DNA from: Malaciobacter pacificus
GTDB lineage: Bacteria; Campylobacterota; Campylobacteria; Campylobacterales; Arcobacteraceae
Length of the DNA: 64,000 nt
Assembly: GCF_004214795.1 (NCBI RefSeq)
Contig: NZ_CP035928.1
Location: 744,001-808,000 of the forward strand
Direction of reading: 5' to 3'
Positions 48,352 through 56,158 of the stretch are shown here, one piece after another. The first letter of the stretch is position 1; each line of letters opens with the position of its first letter. The notes beneath the pieces were generated by a model. The model did no database searches and was not told the DNA's origin. It saw nothing but the letters and a program-made list of their open reading frames with translations. The translations under genes were made by a program, and so were the position numbers.

Positions 48352-49113
48352 ATGGCAATTTCAATTAGAAAGCCTAATGAAATTCAAAAGCTTAGAGAAG
48401 CAAACATCATTGTTGCAAAAACTCTAAATTATTTAAAAGAAAATGTTAAAGCAGGTATGACTTTAAAAGAGGTTGATACTATGGGAGAAGAATTTATTCT
48501 TTCTCATGGAGCAAGACCTTCTTTTAAAGGTTTATATGGTTTCCCTGGTTCTATTTGTACTTCTGTTAATGAAGTAATCATTCACGGTATTCCTACAGAT
48601 AGAGTTTTAAAAGATGGAGATATACTTGGTATAGACATTGGAACTGAACTTGATGGTTGGTATGGTGATTCTGCAATTACAATGCCTATTGGAAATATAT
48701 CAAAAGAGGATGAAGAGCTAATCGCTTGTGCAAAGGACTCTTTATATCATGCGATTGATATTATTAAAGATGGTATGAGATTTAAAGAATTATCATATGA
48801 AATAGAAAAATTTATTGTTGCAAGAGGCTATCAGCCATTAGTTAGATTTTGTGGTCATGGAATTGGTAAAAAGCCACATGAGGACCCAGAAATCCCTAAC
48901 TATTTAGAACATGGTTCACCAAAATCAGGACCAAAAATCAAAAATGGTATGGTTTTTTGTATTGAGCCTATGATTTGTAAAAAAGGAAGAAACCCAATAA
49001 TTTTAGATAATGGTTGGGATGTTGTTTCTGAAGATGGATTAAGAGGTAGTCATTACGAGCATACTGTTGCTGTTGTTGATGGCAAAGCACAAATATTAAG
49101 TTTAGTAGAATAA
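48352..49113 (+). CDS. map: Methionine aminopeptidase, type I
   Basis: 253 residues. Removes initiator Met from new proteins. Metal ligands are in [20 protein letters not shown] (two Asp), [16 protein letters not shown] (His) and the Glu residues in MVFCIEPM and SHYEHTV. It directly follows secY, as in many bacteria. Confidence 0.97.
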   Translation: MAISIRKPNEIQKLREANIIVAKTLNYLKENVKAGMTLKEVDTMGEEFILSHGARPSFKGLYGFPGSICTSVNEVIIHGIPTDRVLKDGDILGIDIGTELDGWYGDSAITMPIGNISKEDEELIACAKDSLYHAIDIIKDGMRFKELSYEIEKFIVARGYQPLVRFCGHGIGKKPHEDPEIPNYLEHGSPKSGPKIKNGMVFCIEPMICKKGRNPIILDNGWDVVSEDGLRGSHYEHTVAVVDGKAQILSLVE

Positions 49114-49126
49114 TTGGAGAAAAAAA

Positions 49127-49345
49127 GTGGCAAAAGATGATGTAATAGTTATAGACGGTAAAGTAATTGAAGCTTTACCTAATGCTATGTTCAGGGTTGA
49201 ATTAGACAATGGTCATGTAGTACTATGTCATATCTCAGGAAAAATGAGAATGCACTATATAAAAATTTTACCTAGTGATAAGGTAAAAGTTGAGATTACA
49301 CCTTACTCTTTAGATAAAGGTAGAATTACTCACAGATATAAATAA
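49127..49345 (+). CDS. infA: Translation initiation factor IF-1
   Basis: 72 residues, the standard length, with the S1/OB-fold segments [21 protein letters not shown] and [16 protein letters not shown]-like residues. The start is GTG at 49127 with TTGGAGAAAAAAA upstream. Last gene of the operon; the alpha-operon genes (rpsM, rpsK, rpsD, rpoA, rplQ) do not follow here. Confidence 0.98.
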   Translation: MAKDDVIVIDGKVIEALPNAMFRVELDNGHVVLCHISGKMRMHYIKILPSDKVKVEITPYSLDKGRITHRYK

Positions 49346-49353
49346 TATATCTT

Positions 49354-49381
49354 TTAAATAAGGAATTTATTCCTTATTTAA
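49354..49381 (+). terminator. Terminator of the S10-spc operon
   Basis: A 12-bp perfect stem (TTAAATAAGGAA with TTCCTTATTTAA) around a 4-base loop, 8 bp after the infA stop. A weaker hairpin (AGCATTATT/AATAATGCT, 49430-49449) follows in the convergent gap. Confidence 0.7.
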
Positions 49382-49469
49382 TATACAAAACTATGAAGCA
49401 CTAATTAAAATAGTTCGCACGCTTTAAAAAGCATTATTATAATAATGCTCCATAACTTTATATACTAAA

Positions 49470-49676
49470 TTATTTTTTACTTACTAGTTCTATTTCTTTT
49501 TCAATCAATTCTTTTTGTTCTAATAATAGATTCAAATGTTTTTTCAAAAGTTCTCTATCTTTGTAAGACTCTATAATAAACTCATACAATTTAGGTCTAT
49601 TTTTTTTCCAATTATGTAATGTTGTTTTATTTACTTCTAAATCTATTTCTAATTTTCTTAAACTTGGTATTGTCAT
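49470..49676 (-). CDS. Small helix-turn-helix protein
   Basis: 68 residues. The N-terminal half reads SLRKLEIDLEVNKTTLHNWK, a helix-turn-helix with the NKTTLHNW recognition-helix pattern seen in phage-type and transposase-associated regulators. The second half is a Lys/Glu-rich helix that could dimerise. GGAATAGTT precedes the ATG. It is convergent with infA and divergent from the glycosylase gene 125 bp away, so it may control that gene; this is inference only. Confidence 0.55.
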   Translation of the reverse strand: MTIPSLRKLEIDLEVNKTTLHNWKKNRPKLYEFIIESYKDRELLKKHLNLLLEQKELIEKEIELVSKK

Positions 49677-49789
49677 AACTATTCCATTTTAAAATTACGA
49701 TTATTGTACCAATAATTTATATATATGTCAAATAATTTTACATTTTTTCCTATATATTGGAACAAATAATCTTAAAAGTATTCTTTTTG

Positions 49790-49795
49790 TACAAT
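49790..49795 (+). promoter_or_regulatory. -10 box of the glycosylase gene, positioned for a leaderless transcript
   Basis: TACAAT exactly six bases (tttaac) before the ATG at 49802, with no ribosome binding site between. Same geometry as ispG and thiL. Confidence 0.45.
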
Positions 49796-49801
49796 TTTAA
49801 C

Positions 49802-50470
49802 ATGACAAAATTAGTTAAATACAAAATTTTAAATCAATTGAATTATTTAAAATCAATAGGTTTTAAGTATCATGAAAACTTAGAACTATTTTCACCTGAT
49901 ATTAAAAATTATAAATTACCAAACAATATTGAAGAATTAAAAAATATATGTGAACATTGTCATTTGTGTGAATTGTCAAAAACTAGAAAAAATGTATTAT
50001 TTGCTTACGGAAATAGGTATTCAAATATTATGTTGATAACTGATGAACCCACTAATAGTGAAGATGAACTAGGTTTATTTTATAGTGGTAAAACAGGTGA
50101 CCTTTTAAAAAATATGATTGAAAATGTTTTAAAAGTTCAAAAAGAGGATTTATATTTAACAAGTTTAGTAAAGTGTAAGAGTAATTCTGGAATTAATAGT
50201 TCAAATGTCGAGACTTGTAATGATTATTTATTAAAACAAATTGAGTTAGTAAATCCTAAATTAATTGTGGTTTTAGGAGATAAAACCTATTCTTATTTAT
50301 TGAATAATAGCAATGATTTTTCTCAAGTAAGAGGAAAAGAGTTAAGTTTTAACGGTATAAAACTAATTGCTACTTATTCAGCAACTTTTTTACTTAGAAA
50401 TCCATCTTTTAAGAAAGATGCTTATTATGATATGTTGAAAATTAAAAATATAATGGAGAATTTAATTTGA
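49802..50470 (+). CDS. Diverged family 4-type uracil-DNA glycosylase
   Basis: 222 residues from MTKLVKYKILNQL; a TTG start 45 bp upstream is possible but has no ribosome binding site. CEHCHLCELSKTRKNV supplies the first cysteines of an Fe-S cluster, and further cysteines are at VKCKS and ETCNDYL. The usual GEAPG..ED motif reads TDEPTNSEDELGLFYSG, and the usual HPSxLLR motif reads YSATFLLRNP, so the catalytic His is missing. The fold is clearly of the UDG superfamily; activity on uracil is uncertain. The stop overlaps the next start (TTGA). Confidence 0.75.
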   Translation: MTKLVKYKILNQLNYLKSIGFKYHENLELFSPDIKNYKLPNNIEELKNICEHCHLCELSKTRKNVLFAYGNRYSNIMLITDEPTNSEDELGLFYSGKTGDLLKNMIENVLKVQKEDLYLTSLVKCKSNSGINSSNVETCNDYLLKQIELVNPKLIVVLGDKTYSYLLNNSNDFSQVRGKELSFNGIKLIATYSATFLLRNPSFKKDAYYDMLKIKNIMENLI

Positions 50471-51582
50471 AATATTTACTTAGTATTATTATTTCGGTTT
50501 TTGTTTTTACAGGTTGTGTTGAGAAACAACAAGTTGTTGAAGCGAATATTCCTAATGAAAAAATTGGAAAACCTATAGTTAAACCTGAAATAAAGATAGA
50601 AGAAAAAATTAATGTTGTAGAAGAGTTAGAGATTGAAGAGGAGATTATCCCTTTTTTAGAATCCCAAGACAAAGTTAAAATAGCATTTATATATCCTTCA
50701 AAATATGTAGCAAAATATACGAAACCTTCAATATCAACAATTTTAGCCTATTTATCTTATAAAGAAATAGATTATGACTTTAAGATAATTGATACAGAAA
50801 ATGAGTCTTTAGAGAATATTCAAAGTGCATTTGAAACTTTAAAACAAAATGATTATAAGAATGTAATAGCACTATTTACTCCAAGAGTAAATGAAATTTT
50901 AAATCAAATTGATTTAGAAGATATAAGGGTATATTTACCTCTAATTGAAAAGAACTCTTCAATTGAAAATAAAAGTAATTTAATTTATGGCTCAATTTCT
51001 TATGAGGAACAAATTAATAAACTAATTGAATACTCTCCAAATGATAAAAAGGTAATGTTTTATCAAGACTCATTTTTAGGTAAAAAGTTAAAATCAAAAT
51101 TTGATTCTTTAGGTATAAATATACCTGTTGTAAAAGAGATAAAGAAAAAAAGAAACTATTTTAGAGGTTTAATTAAAGATTATAGATTAAATAATGCTAA
51201 TATCTTTTTAAATACTGATATTGTAAAAACATCATTAATTCTTTCTCAAATTACTGCAAATAGAATATATCCAAGTATTGTTTTATCAACTCAAAATAAC
51301 TTTGACCCAAAATTAATATCTTTAACACAAGAAAAAGATAGAAATAAATTTATTGTTGCTAGTTCAATTGATGATGTCAATGAAAAACTTTTAGATACTA
51401 TTGAATTATTTGGTGGAAATGTAAGATATGAGTGGGTTGATTATTCAGTTTTAGTTGGAGTTAATTACTTATTTGATTCAAATAGAAGTGGATTGCTTTT
51501 AACTGAAATTATTGATAATGAAGTAGATTATAAACCTCGTTTATTTAAGGCTACTGATTTTGGTTTTATTGAAATTAAGTAA
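50467..51582 (+). CDS. Lipoprotein with periplasmic-binding-protein-like fold
   Basis: 371 residues. The start is TTG at 50467, overlapping the glycosylase stop by 4 bp. A signal with lipobox FTGC places the lipidated Cys at about residue 17, followed by a Pro/Glu/Ile-rich linker to about 60. The rest resembles type I periplasmic binding proteins (IAFIYPSKYVAKYT, NVIALFTPRVNEIL, KVMFYQDSFLGKKL), as in LpoA/LppC or Leu/Ile/Val-binding folds. No transporter lies nearby, so a structural or envelope role is possible. Function unknown. Confidence 0.7.
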   Translation: MKYLLSIIISVFVFTGCVEKQQVVEANIPNEKIGKPIVKPEIKIEEKINVVEELEIEEEIIPFLESQDKVKIAFIYPSKYVAKYTKPSISTILAYLSYKEIDYDFKIIDTENESLENIQSAFETLKQNDYKNVIALFTPRVNEILNQIDLEDIRVYLPLIEKNSSIENKSNLIYGSISYEEQINKLIEYSPNDKKVMFYQDSFLGKKLKSKFDSLGINIPVVKEIKKKRNYFRGLIKDYRLNNANIFLNTDIVKTSLILSQITANRIYPSIVLSTQNNFDPKLISLTQEKDRNKFIVASSIDDVNEKLLDTIELFGGNVRYEWVDYSVLVGVNYLFDSNRSGLLLTEIIDNEVDYKPRLFKATDFGFIEIK

Positions 51583-51590
51583 AATTTAGA

Positions 51591-51596
51591 TAAAAT
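51591..51596 (+). promoter_or_regulatory. -10 box of aspS
   Basis: TAAAAT in AATTTAGATAAAATCGCG, 30 bases before the aspS start codon, followed by ACGGAGTTAAGA as ribosome binding site. Confidence 0.5.
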
Positions 51597-51626
51597 CGCG
51601 AATATTTATGTAAACGGAGTTAAGAT

Positions 51627-53381
51627 TTGAGAACACATTATTGTACTGACGTAACTGAAAAAAACATTGGTGAAACTGTAACTGTTGCTGGTTGGGTAAA
51701 CAGTAGAAGGGATCACGGTGGAATTATATTCATTGACTTAAGAGATAAAGGTGGTATCGTTCAATTAGTAGCTGATCCACAAGATAGTCAAGAAGCATTA
51801 AACATAGCAGAAACTGTAAGAGACGAGTTTGTATTAGTAGCAACAGGAAAAGTAAGAGCTAGAGGTGAAGGTTTAGAAAACCCTAATTTAAAAACTGGAA
51901 AAATCGAAATTATTTTAGATAAATTAGTTATTGAAAATAGATCTAAGCCTATGCCATTTGATTTAAATGATGAAAAAGTAAATGATGAAATTAAATTAAG
52001 AAATAGATTTTTAGAGTTAAGATCAACAAAATCATATGAAATTTTCCAATTAAGAAGTAAAGCAGCTATTCAAGTTAGAAATACTTTAGATGAATTAGGT
52101 TTCTTAGATGTTGAAACTCCAATTTTAACAAAATCTACACCAGAAGGTGCAAGAGACTATTTAGTACCATCAAGAGTACACCCAGGTGAGTTTTATGCAT
52201 TACCTCAATCTCCACAATTATTCAAACAACTTTTAATGGTATCTGGATTTGATAAATATTTCCAAATTGCTAAATGTTTTAGAGATGAAGATTTAAGAGC
52301 TGATAGACAACCTGAATTTACTCAAATAGACGTTGAGATGTCTTTTTGTGACCAAGAAGATGTAATCAAAGTTGCTGAAAAATTAATTTACGATGTGTTT
52401 ACAAAATGTGGAAAAACAGTTCCTGAAACATTTCCAAGAATGAGATACTGGGATGCAATGGAAACTTATGGTTCTGATAAACCTGATACAAGATTTGAAA
52501 TGCCATTGGTAGATGTAATTGATATTTTTGCAAAATCTACAAATGAAATTTTCGCTGATATTGCAAAAGATAAAAAGAACAACAGAATCAAAGCACTTAA
52601 ATGTCCAAATGGGGATAATATCTTCTCTAAAAGACAAATGAAAGGTTTTGAAGATTACGTTAGAAAATTTGGAGCTAAAGGTTTAGGTTACTTCCAAATG
52701 AAAGAGGATGGATTAAAAGGTCCATTAACAAAATTCTTCTCTGAAGCTGATTTAGATGAGATTGTAAAAGTTACAGAACTTGAAGTTGGTGATGTAGTAT
52801 TCTTTGGAGCAGGTGAGAAAAAAACTGTATGGGATTACATGGGAAGATTTAGACTTTATTTAGCTGAGACTATGGATATTATTCCAGCTGATAAATATGA
52901 GTTCTTATGGGTTGTTGATTTCCCAATGTTTGAAGTTGAAGATGGAAGAACAAAAGCACTTCACCACCCATTTACAATGCCAAAATCTTTAGAAGATACA
53001 AGTGATTTAGAAGCTATTGAATCAATTGCTTATGATATTGTATTAAATGGTACTGAGCTTGGTGGTGGAAGTATTAGAATTCACAAAGAAGAGATTCAAG
53101 CAAAAGTATTTGAACTTATGGGAATCTCTGATGAAGAAGCTAGAGAGAAATTTGGATTCTTATTAGATGCACTTCAATATGGGGCTCCAAGTCATGGTGG
53201 ATTTGCAATGGGTCTTGATAGAATGATTATGTTACTTGCAGGAACTGATTCTATTAGAGATGTAATTGCATTCCCTAAAACTCAAAAAGCTCAATGTCTA
53301 TTAACTCAAGCACCTTCAGAAGTTGATGCTGAGCAGTTAAAAGAATTAAGCTTAAGAATTAGAAAACCTATTACTGAATAG
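51627..53381 (+). CDS. aspS: Aspartyl-tRNA synthetase
   Basis: 584 residues. The bacterial type with an N-terminal OB-fold ([23 protein letters not shown]), class II motif 2 ([18 protein letters not shown]) and a GAD insertion domain (about 290-410). Motif 3 is [15 protein letters not shown]. The start is TTG at 51627 with CGGAG upstream. Campylobacterota often lack AsnRS, so the enzyme may be non-discriminating and act with GatCAB; that is inferred. Confidence 0.97.
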   Translation: MRTHYCTDVTEKNIGETVTVAGWVNSRRDHGGIIFIDLRDKGGIVQLVADPQDSQEALNIAETVRDEFVLVATGKVRARGEGLENPNLKTGKIEIILDKLVIENRSKPMPFDLNDEKVNDEIKLRNRFLELRSTKSYEIFQLRSKAAIQVRNTLDELGFLDVETPILTKSTPEGARDYLVPSRVHPGEFYALPQSPQLFKQLLMVSGFDKYFQIAKCFRDEDLRADRQPEFTQIDVEMSFCDQEDVIKVAEKLIYDVFTKCGKTVPETFPRMRYWDAMETYGSDKPDTRFEMPLVDVIDIFAKSTNEIFADIAKDKKNNRIKALKCPNGDNIFSKRQMKGFEDYVRKFGAKGLGYFQMKEDGLKGPLTKFFSEADLDEIVKVTELEVGDVVFFGAGEKKTVWDYMGRFRLYLAETMDIIPADKYEFLWVVDFPMFEVEDGRTKALHHPFTMPKSLEDTSDLEAIESIAYDIVLNGTELGGGSIRIHKEEIQAKVFELMGISDEEAREKFGFLLDALQYGAPSHGGFAMGLDRMIMLLAGTDSIRDVIAFPKTQKAQCLLTQAPSEVDAEQLKELSLRIRKPITE

Positions 53382-53404
53382 AAACTTTTAATAGGTAGGT
53401 TAGT

Positions 53405-54184
53405 ATGAAAAAAATAGTTTTATTTTCACTCCTACCTATACTACTATTTGCAAAATTTCAAGTTACCACTTACTTTCCTTTAGAGACTTATATTGCTAAA
53501 TATATTGGTAAAAATGAAATAAGAGTAAAACAGATAAATAATAGATATCTTCCTACAAAAAGAAAAATATCAAATTTTGATATATCAAAATTAGCAGATG
53601 TGAAACTTTATATACATTTAGGACTAAATGTTGAAAAAGAGTATGAAGATATTTTCAAAAAATCAAATCCTTTTATAGAGACTTTAGATTTATCAAAAGA
53701 TATAAAAATAATGGATAATAATCCATATTATTGGTTAGACCCATTTAATTTAAGAGTTATTGCTAAGAATATATATGATAAGTTTTGTGAAATTGATAAA
53801 TTTAGTTGTTCTTTTTACAAACAAAATTATGAAGCTTTCTTAGATGAAATTGACAATACTTTTTTAAATATAAAAGAGAAACTAATGGCAAGTGATGTTA
53901 GAAGTTTATATGTATTAGGAAATTATTGGGACTATTTTGGAAAAAGATTTAGAATAATATTAGTAGACAAAGAAAAAAAGTACATAAAGCTAAATGAATT
54001 AAGTGAGTCAATACAAGAGACTAAGAATAGAAAAATAAATAAAATTATTTATTTAAAAGGTGATTCTTATAGTTTAGCTAGTGCTATTTCAAATAGTCTT
54101 AAAATTAAACTTATTGAACATGACCCATTCGAAGAAAAGATATTTTTCTCACTTAGATTACTTGCTCAAGAAATCTCTAAATAA
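53405..54184 (+). CDS. ZnuA-like metal-binding protein with degenerate ligands
   Basis: 259 residues with a signal peptide (residues 1-16). The fold marks of cluster A-I metal-binding proteins are present: VTTYFPLETYIAKYIG, a YIHLGLNVEKEYEDIF segment and YYWLDPFNLRVIAKNIYD. However, the canonical ligand histidines are absent: the usual H.YEP reads NRYLP, and the H.WLDP motif reads YYWLDP. No ABC transporter genes are beside it. It may bind metal weakly or act as a non-transport protein. It follows aspS by 23 bp and is probably co-transcribed. Confidence 0.7.
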   Translation: MKKIVLFSLLPILLFAKFQVTTYFPLETYIAKYIGKNEIRVKQINNRYLPTKRKISNFDISKLADVKLYIHLGLNVEKEYEDIFKKSNPFIETLDLSKDIKIMDNNPYYWLDPFNLRVIAKNIYDKFCEIDKFSCSFYKQNYEAFLDEIDNTFLNIKEKLMASDVRSLYVLGNYWDYFGKRFRIILVDKEKKYIKLNELSESIQETKNRKINKIIYLKGDSYSLASAISNSLKIKLIEHDPFEEKIFFSLRLLAQEISK

Positions 54185-54287
54185 AAATTATTTTTTTAAA
54201 ATGTATAAATAGTATACAACTGTATAGTGCATCAGATATAGTTTAAATGATAACATTCTTATATAGAATATATAACAAGAGGTTATT

Positions 54288-54661
54288 ATGAATTTAAATT
54301 ACAAAGGTATAGATATAAAAAAAGATTTATATCCTATGATAAAATATATTGAAGATGTAGAAAAGTATAGAGAAGATTTAGGACGATTAAGTTCATCTTG
54401 GGATACTTTAGCATTATTAGGTCAATTAGGAGATATAAATATTGACATTGGAAAAACGAAAGATAATTTCTTAAATCTAACTTCAACACTTCTAAATCAC
54501 TTAAGTGAACAACAAATAAATAAAGTAAAAAATGAAATGACTTTTAAAGCACAAGTTGCTATTGATATAGTTATTAGGAATTTATTTGAAAGAACTGCGG
54601 ATATTGGTTTCTTAGCAACGGATGATGATATTAGGAGTTTTTTAAACAATTATAAATCAAA
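54288..54661 (+). pseudogene. 5' part of a tandem-sensor CheW protein, cut by an insertion element
   Basis: Encodes residues 1-125 of a protein that continues at 56155. It contains the helical motif AIDIVIRNLFERTADIGFLA (91-110) and then reads NYKSK into the element, where a stop follows at 54695. AAGAGG precedes the ATG. With the element and one CAAA copy removed, the frame runs on as NYKSKYDEQ, so this is one gene of 858 codons split in two. The short product by itself lacks any sensor or CheW domain. Confidence 0.85.
54658..54661. repeat. Left target-site duplication CAAA
   Basis: Four bases repeated at 56155-56158. Removing 54662-56158 restores one open frame. Confidence 0.75.
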
Positions 54662-54718
54662 GAGCCACTTGCAGATTATAAAAAACAACCCGTAATTTAA
54701 GCTGATTTAAATTTTAAA

Positions 54719-54788
54719 AAGTTGAATCAAACTTCAGATAAGTTATAATTTTTTACTACAAAAATTTAACAGAAGAGCGATTCAACTT
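54719..54788 (+). promoter_or_regulatory. Transposase promoter inside an anti-read-through inverted repeat
   Basis: AAGTTGAATC (54719-54728) is perfectly complementary to GATTCAACTT (54779-54788), which ends at the transposase ATG. Between them lies TATAAT (54744-54749), 16 bases after a TTGAAT -35 box that is part of the left arm. A transcript from this promoter would start near 54756 and lack the left arm, while a transcript entering from outside would carry both arms and hide the start codon. Confidence 0.6.
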
Positions 54789-55964
54789 ATGGGAATTATT
54801 CTACCAAAAATATCTTCAAGTCTATCTAAAATGTGGACTAAGGTTTTAAATCTTGAAAATTCACTTTTTCCTTCTTTGAAAAGAGAGCTTCAATTAGAAG
54901 AGTTGTCAAATAAAGAGCAAAAGCTTATTAAGATATTAGACTTTGCTGCGATTGAAAAAAATATCACTGTCGTATCTATTACAAACACTCCAAAGCATAG
55001 AGAAGAGATTGCACGAGCATTTATTGCAAAGAGTGTTTACAATATCCAAACAACCAGAGACCTTATCGATAGACTTCATAGTGATAGAACGCTGAGGATC
55101 TTGTGTGGGTGGAGATATAAAAACGATATTCCAAGTGAGTCTAAATTTAGTAGAGTCTTTAAGGAGCTCAGTGAGCTTAAAATTGCACAAAAGACGCATG
55201 AGCAGTTTGTGAAGGAGTATCTAAGGGATACACTCTTTTTTTATAATGCAAGTGATGCAACAAAAATACCACTGAGAGAAAAACCTGTAAAAGTAGAAAA
55301 AGAAAAGTTTAAACCAAAAAGAAGAGGACGACCTAAAAAAGGTGAAACAAGAGAGCCTAAAACACCCAGTATCTTGCAGCAACAAGAAGATATGAAAACC
55401 ACAAAGCAGATGCTATCTTTGGTATCAACGCAGTGTGGAGTTGGAAGAAAACAGAATTCCAAAGGCAACTTTGAAACATGGATAGGAGGGAAACTCCATA
55501 TCAGTGTAGTAGATGGAGATATCCCTATTACTGCTATTTATTCAGGGGCAAATGTTCATGATAGCTCAGTAGCACTTCCTCTTATAAACGAGACAAGCAA
55601 AAAAGTATCATATCTTTATGACTTACAAGATGCAGGATACGACAGCAATATTATCAGAGATTTTTCCAAAAAACTAAATCATAGACCGCTTATTGATATC
55701 AATCCGAAGAACTCCAAAGAGTTAAAAGGAAAAATTCAACTTATAAAAGATGAAAAAAAGAAATTTAAAATTCTAAACCTTACTCAAAGTTTAGATACCC
55801 ATCACTATAACCAAAGAAGTATGGTTGAGCGTGTAAATAAATACCTCAAAGAAGACTTTGGATGCAGTAATATTTATTATAAAGGAGCTACAAAAGTAGC
55901 TTCTGTTTTAGCATTTGGTATTTTATCAGTTTGTATTCATCAGAGTTTGAAACTGGTAACATAA
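54789..55964 (+). CDS. DDE transposase (IS5/IS1182-like, DUF772 plus DDE_Tnp_1 type)
   Basis: 391 residues, intact. The N-terminal half has the helical region common to these enzymes (RDLIDRLHSDRTLRILCGW; IPSESKFSRVFKEL). The first catalytic Asp is likely in FFYNASDATKIP, the second in LYDLQDAGYDSN, and the Glu in QRSMVERVNKYLKEDFG. A basic RRGRPKKGE stretch lies near 175. The family is judged by eye, and IS1182 versus IS5 is not settled. The start codon abuts an inverted repeat that could block translation from external transcripts. Confidence 0.85.
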   Translation: MGIILPKISSSLSKMWTKVLNLENSLFPSLKRELQLEELSNKEQKLIKILDFAAIEKNITVVSITNTPKHREEIARAFIAKSVYNIQTTRDLIDRLHSDRTLRILCGWRYKNDIPSESKFSRVFKELSELKIAQKTHEQFVKEYLRDTLFFYNASDATKIPLREKPVKVEKEKFKPKRRGRPKKGETREPKTPSILQQQEDMKTTKQMLSLVSTQCGVGRKQNSKGNFETWIGGKLHISVVDGDIPITAIYSGANVHDSSVALPLINETSKKVSYLYDLQDAGYDSNIIRDFSKKLNHRPLIDINPKNSKELKGKIQLIKDEKKKFKILNLTQSLDTHHYNQRSMVERVNKYLKEDFGCSNIYYKGATKVASVLAFGILSVCIHQSLKLVT

Positions 55965-56154
55965 CTTTTAGCTAAAAACACTAAAAATTAGCCATTTTTA
56001 AAACTCAACCATCAAGCACGCACCCAATAATAGTTTTTTATCTAAAATTGACCCATAAAGCGGTAAAATGATTAAAAGTTTAAAAGATCTGCTTGATAAG
56101 CTTAGTAGGTTTACAAATTCACTAGTTTATGATGGTGGAATTTGCAAGCGGCTC

Positions 56155-56158
56155 CAAA
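56155..56158. repeat. Right target-site duplication CAAA
   Basis: Second copy of the 4-bp duplication of the element in the CheW-type gene. Confidence 0.75.

Larger units (their letters stand above)
54662..56154 (+). mobile_element. DDE transposon/insertion sequence, 1,493 bp, within the CheW-type gene
   Basis: The ends are imperfect inverted repeats: GAGCCACTTGCAGATT on the left and the complement of GAGCCGCTTGCAAATT on the right (14 of 16 match), flanked by a 4-bp duplication. It contains one intact transposase (54789-55964). About 190 bp of non-coding sequence lie between the transposase and the right end, which is long for a simple IS and may indicate a nested or composite structure. Confidence 0.75.

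Noticed and set aside
49430-49449. AGCATTATT/AATAATGCT hairpin after infA as an attenuator or attachment site
   Set aside because: A short AT-rich stem in a convergent gap; a second downstream terminator is sufficient explanation, and no flanking duplication or tRNA is present.
54936-55468. Minus-strand open frames inside the second transposase
   Set aside because: Cys/Phe/Ser-rich translations without ribosome binding sites; antisense shadows of the intact transposase.
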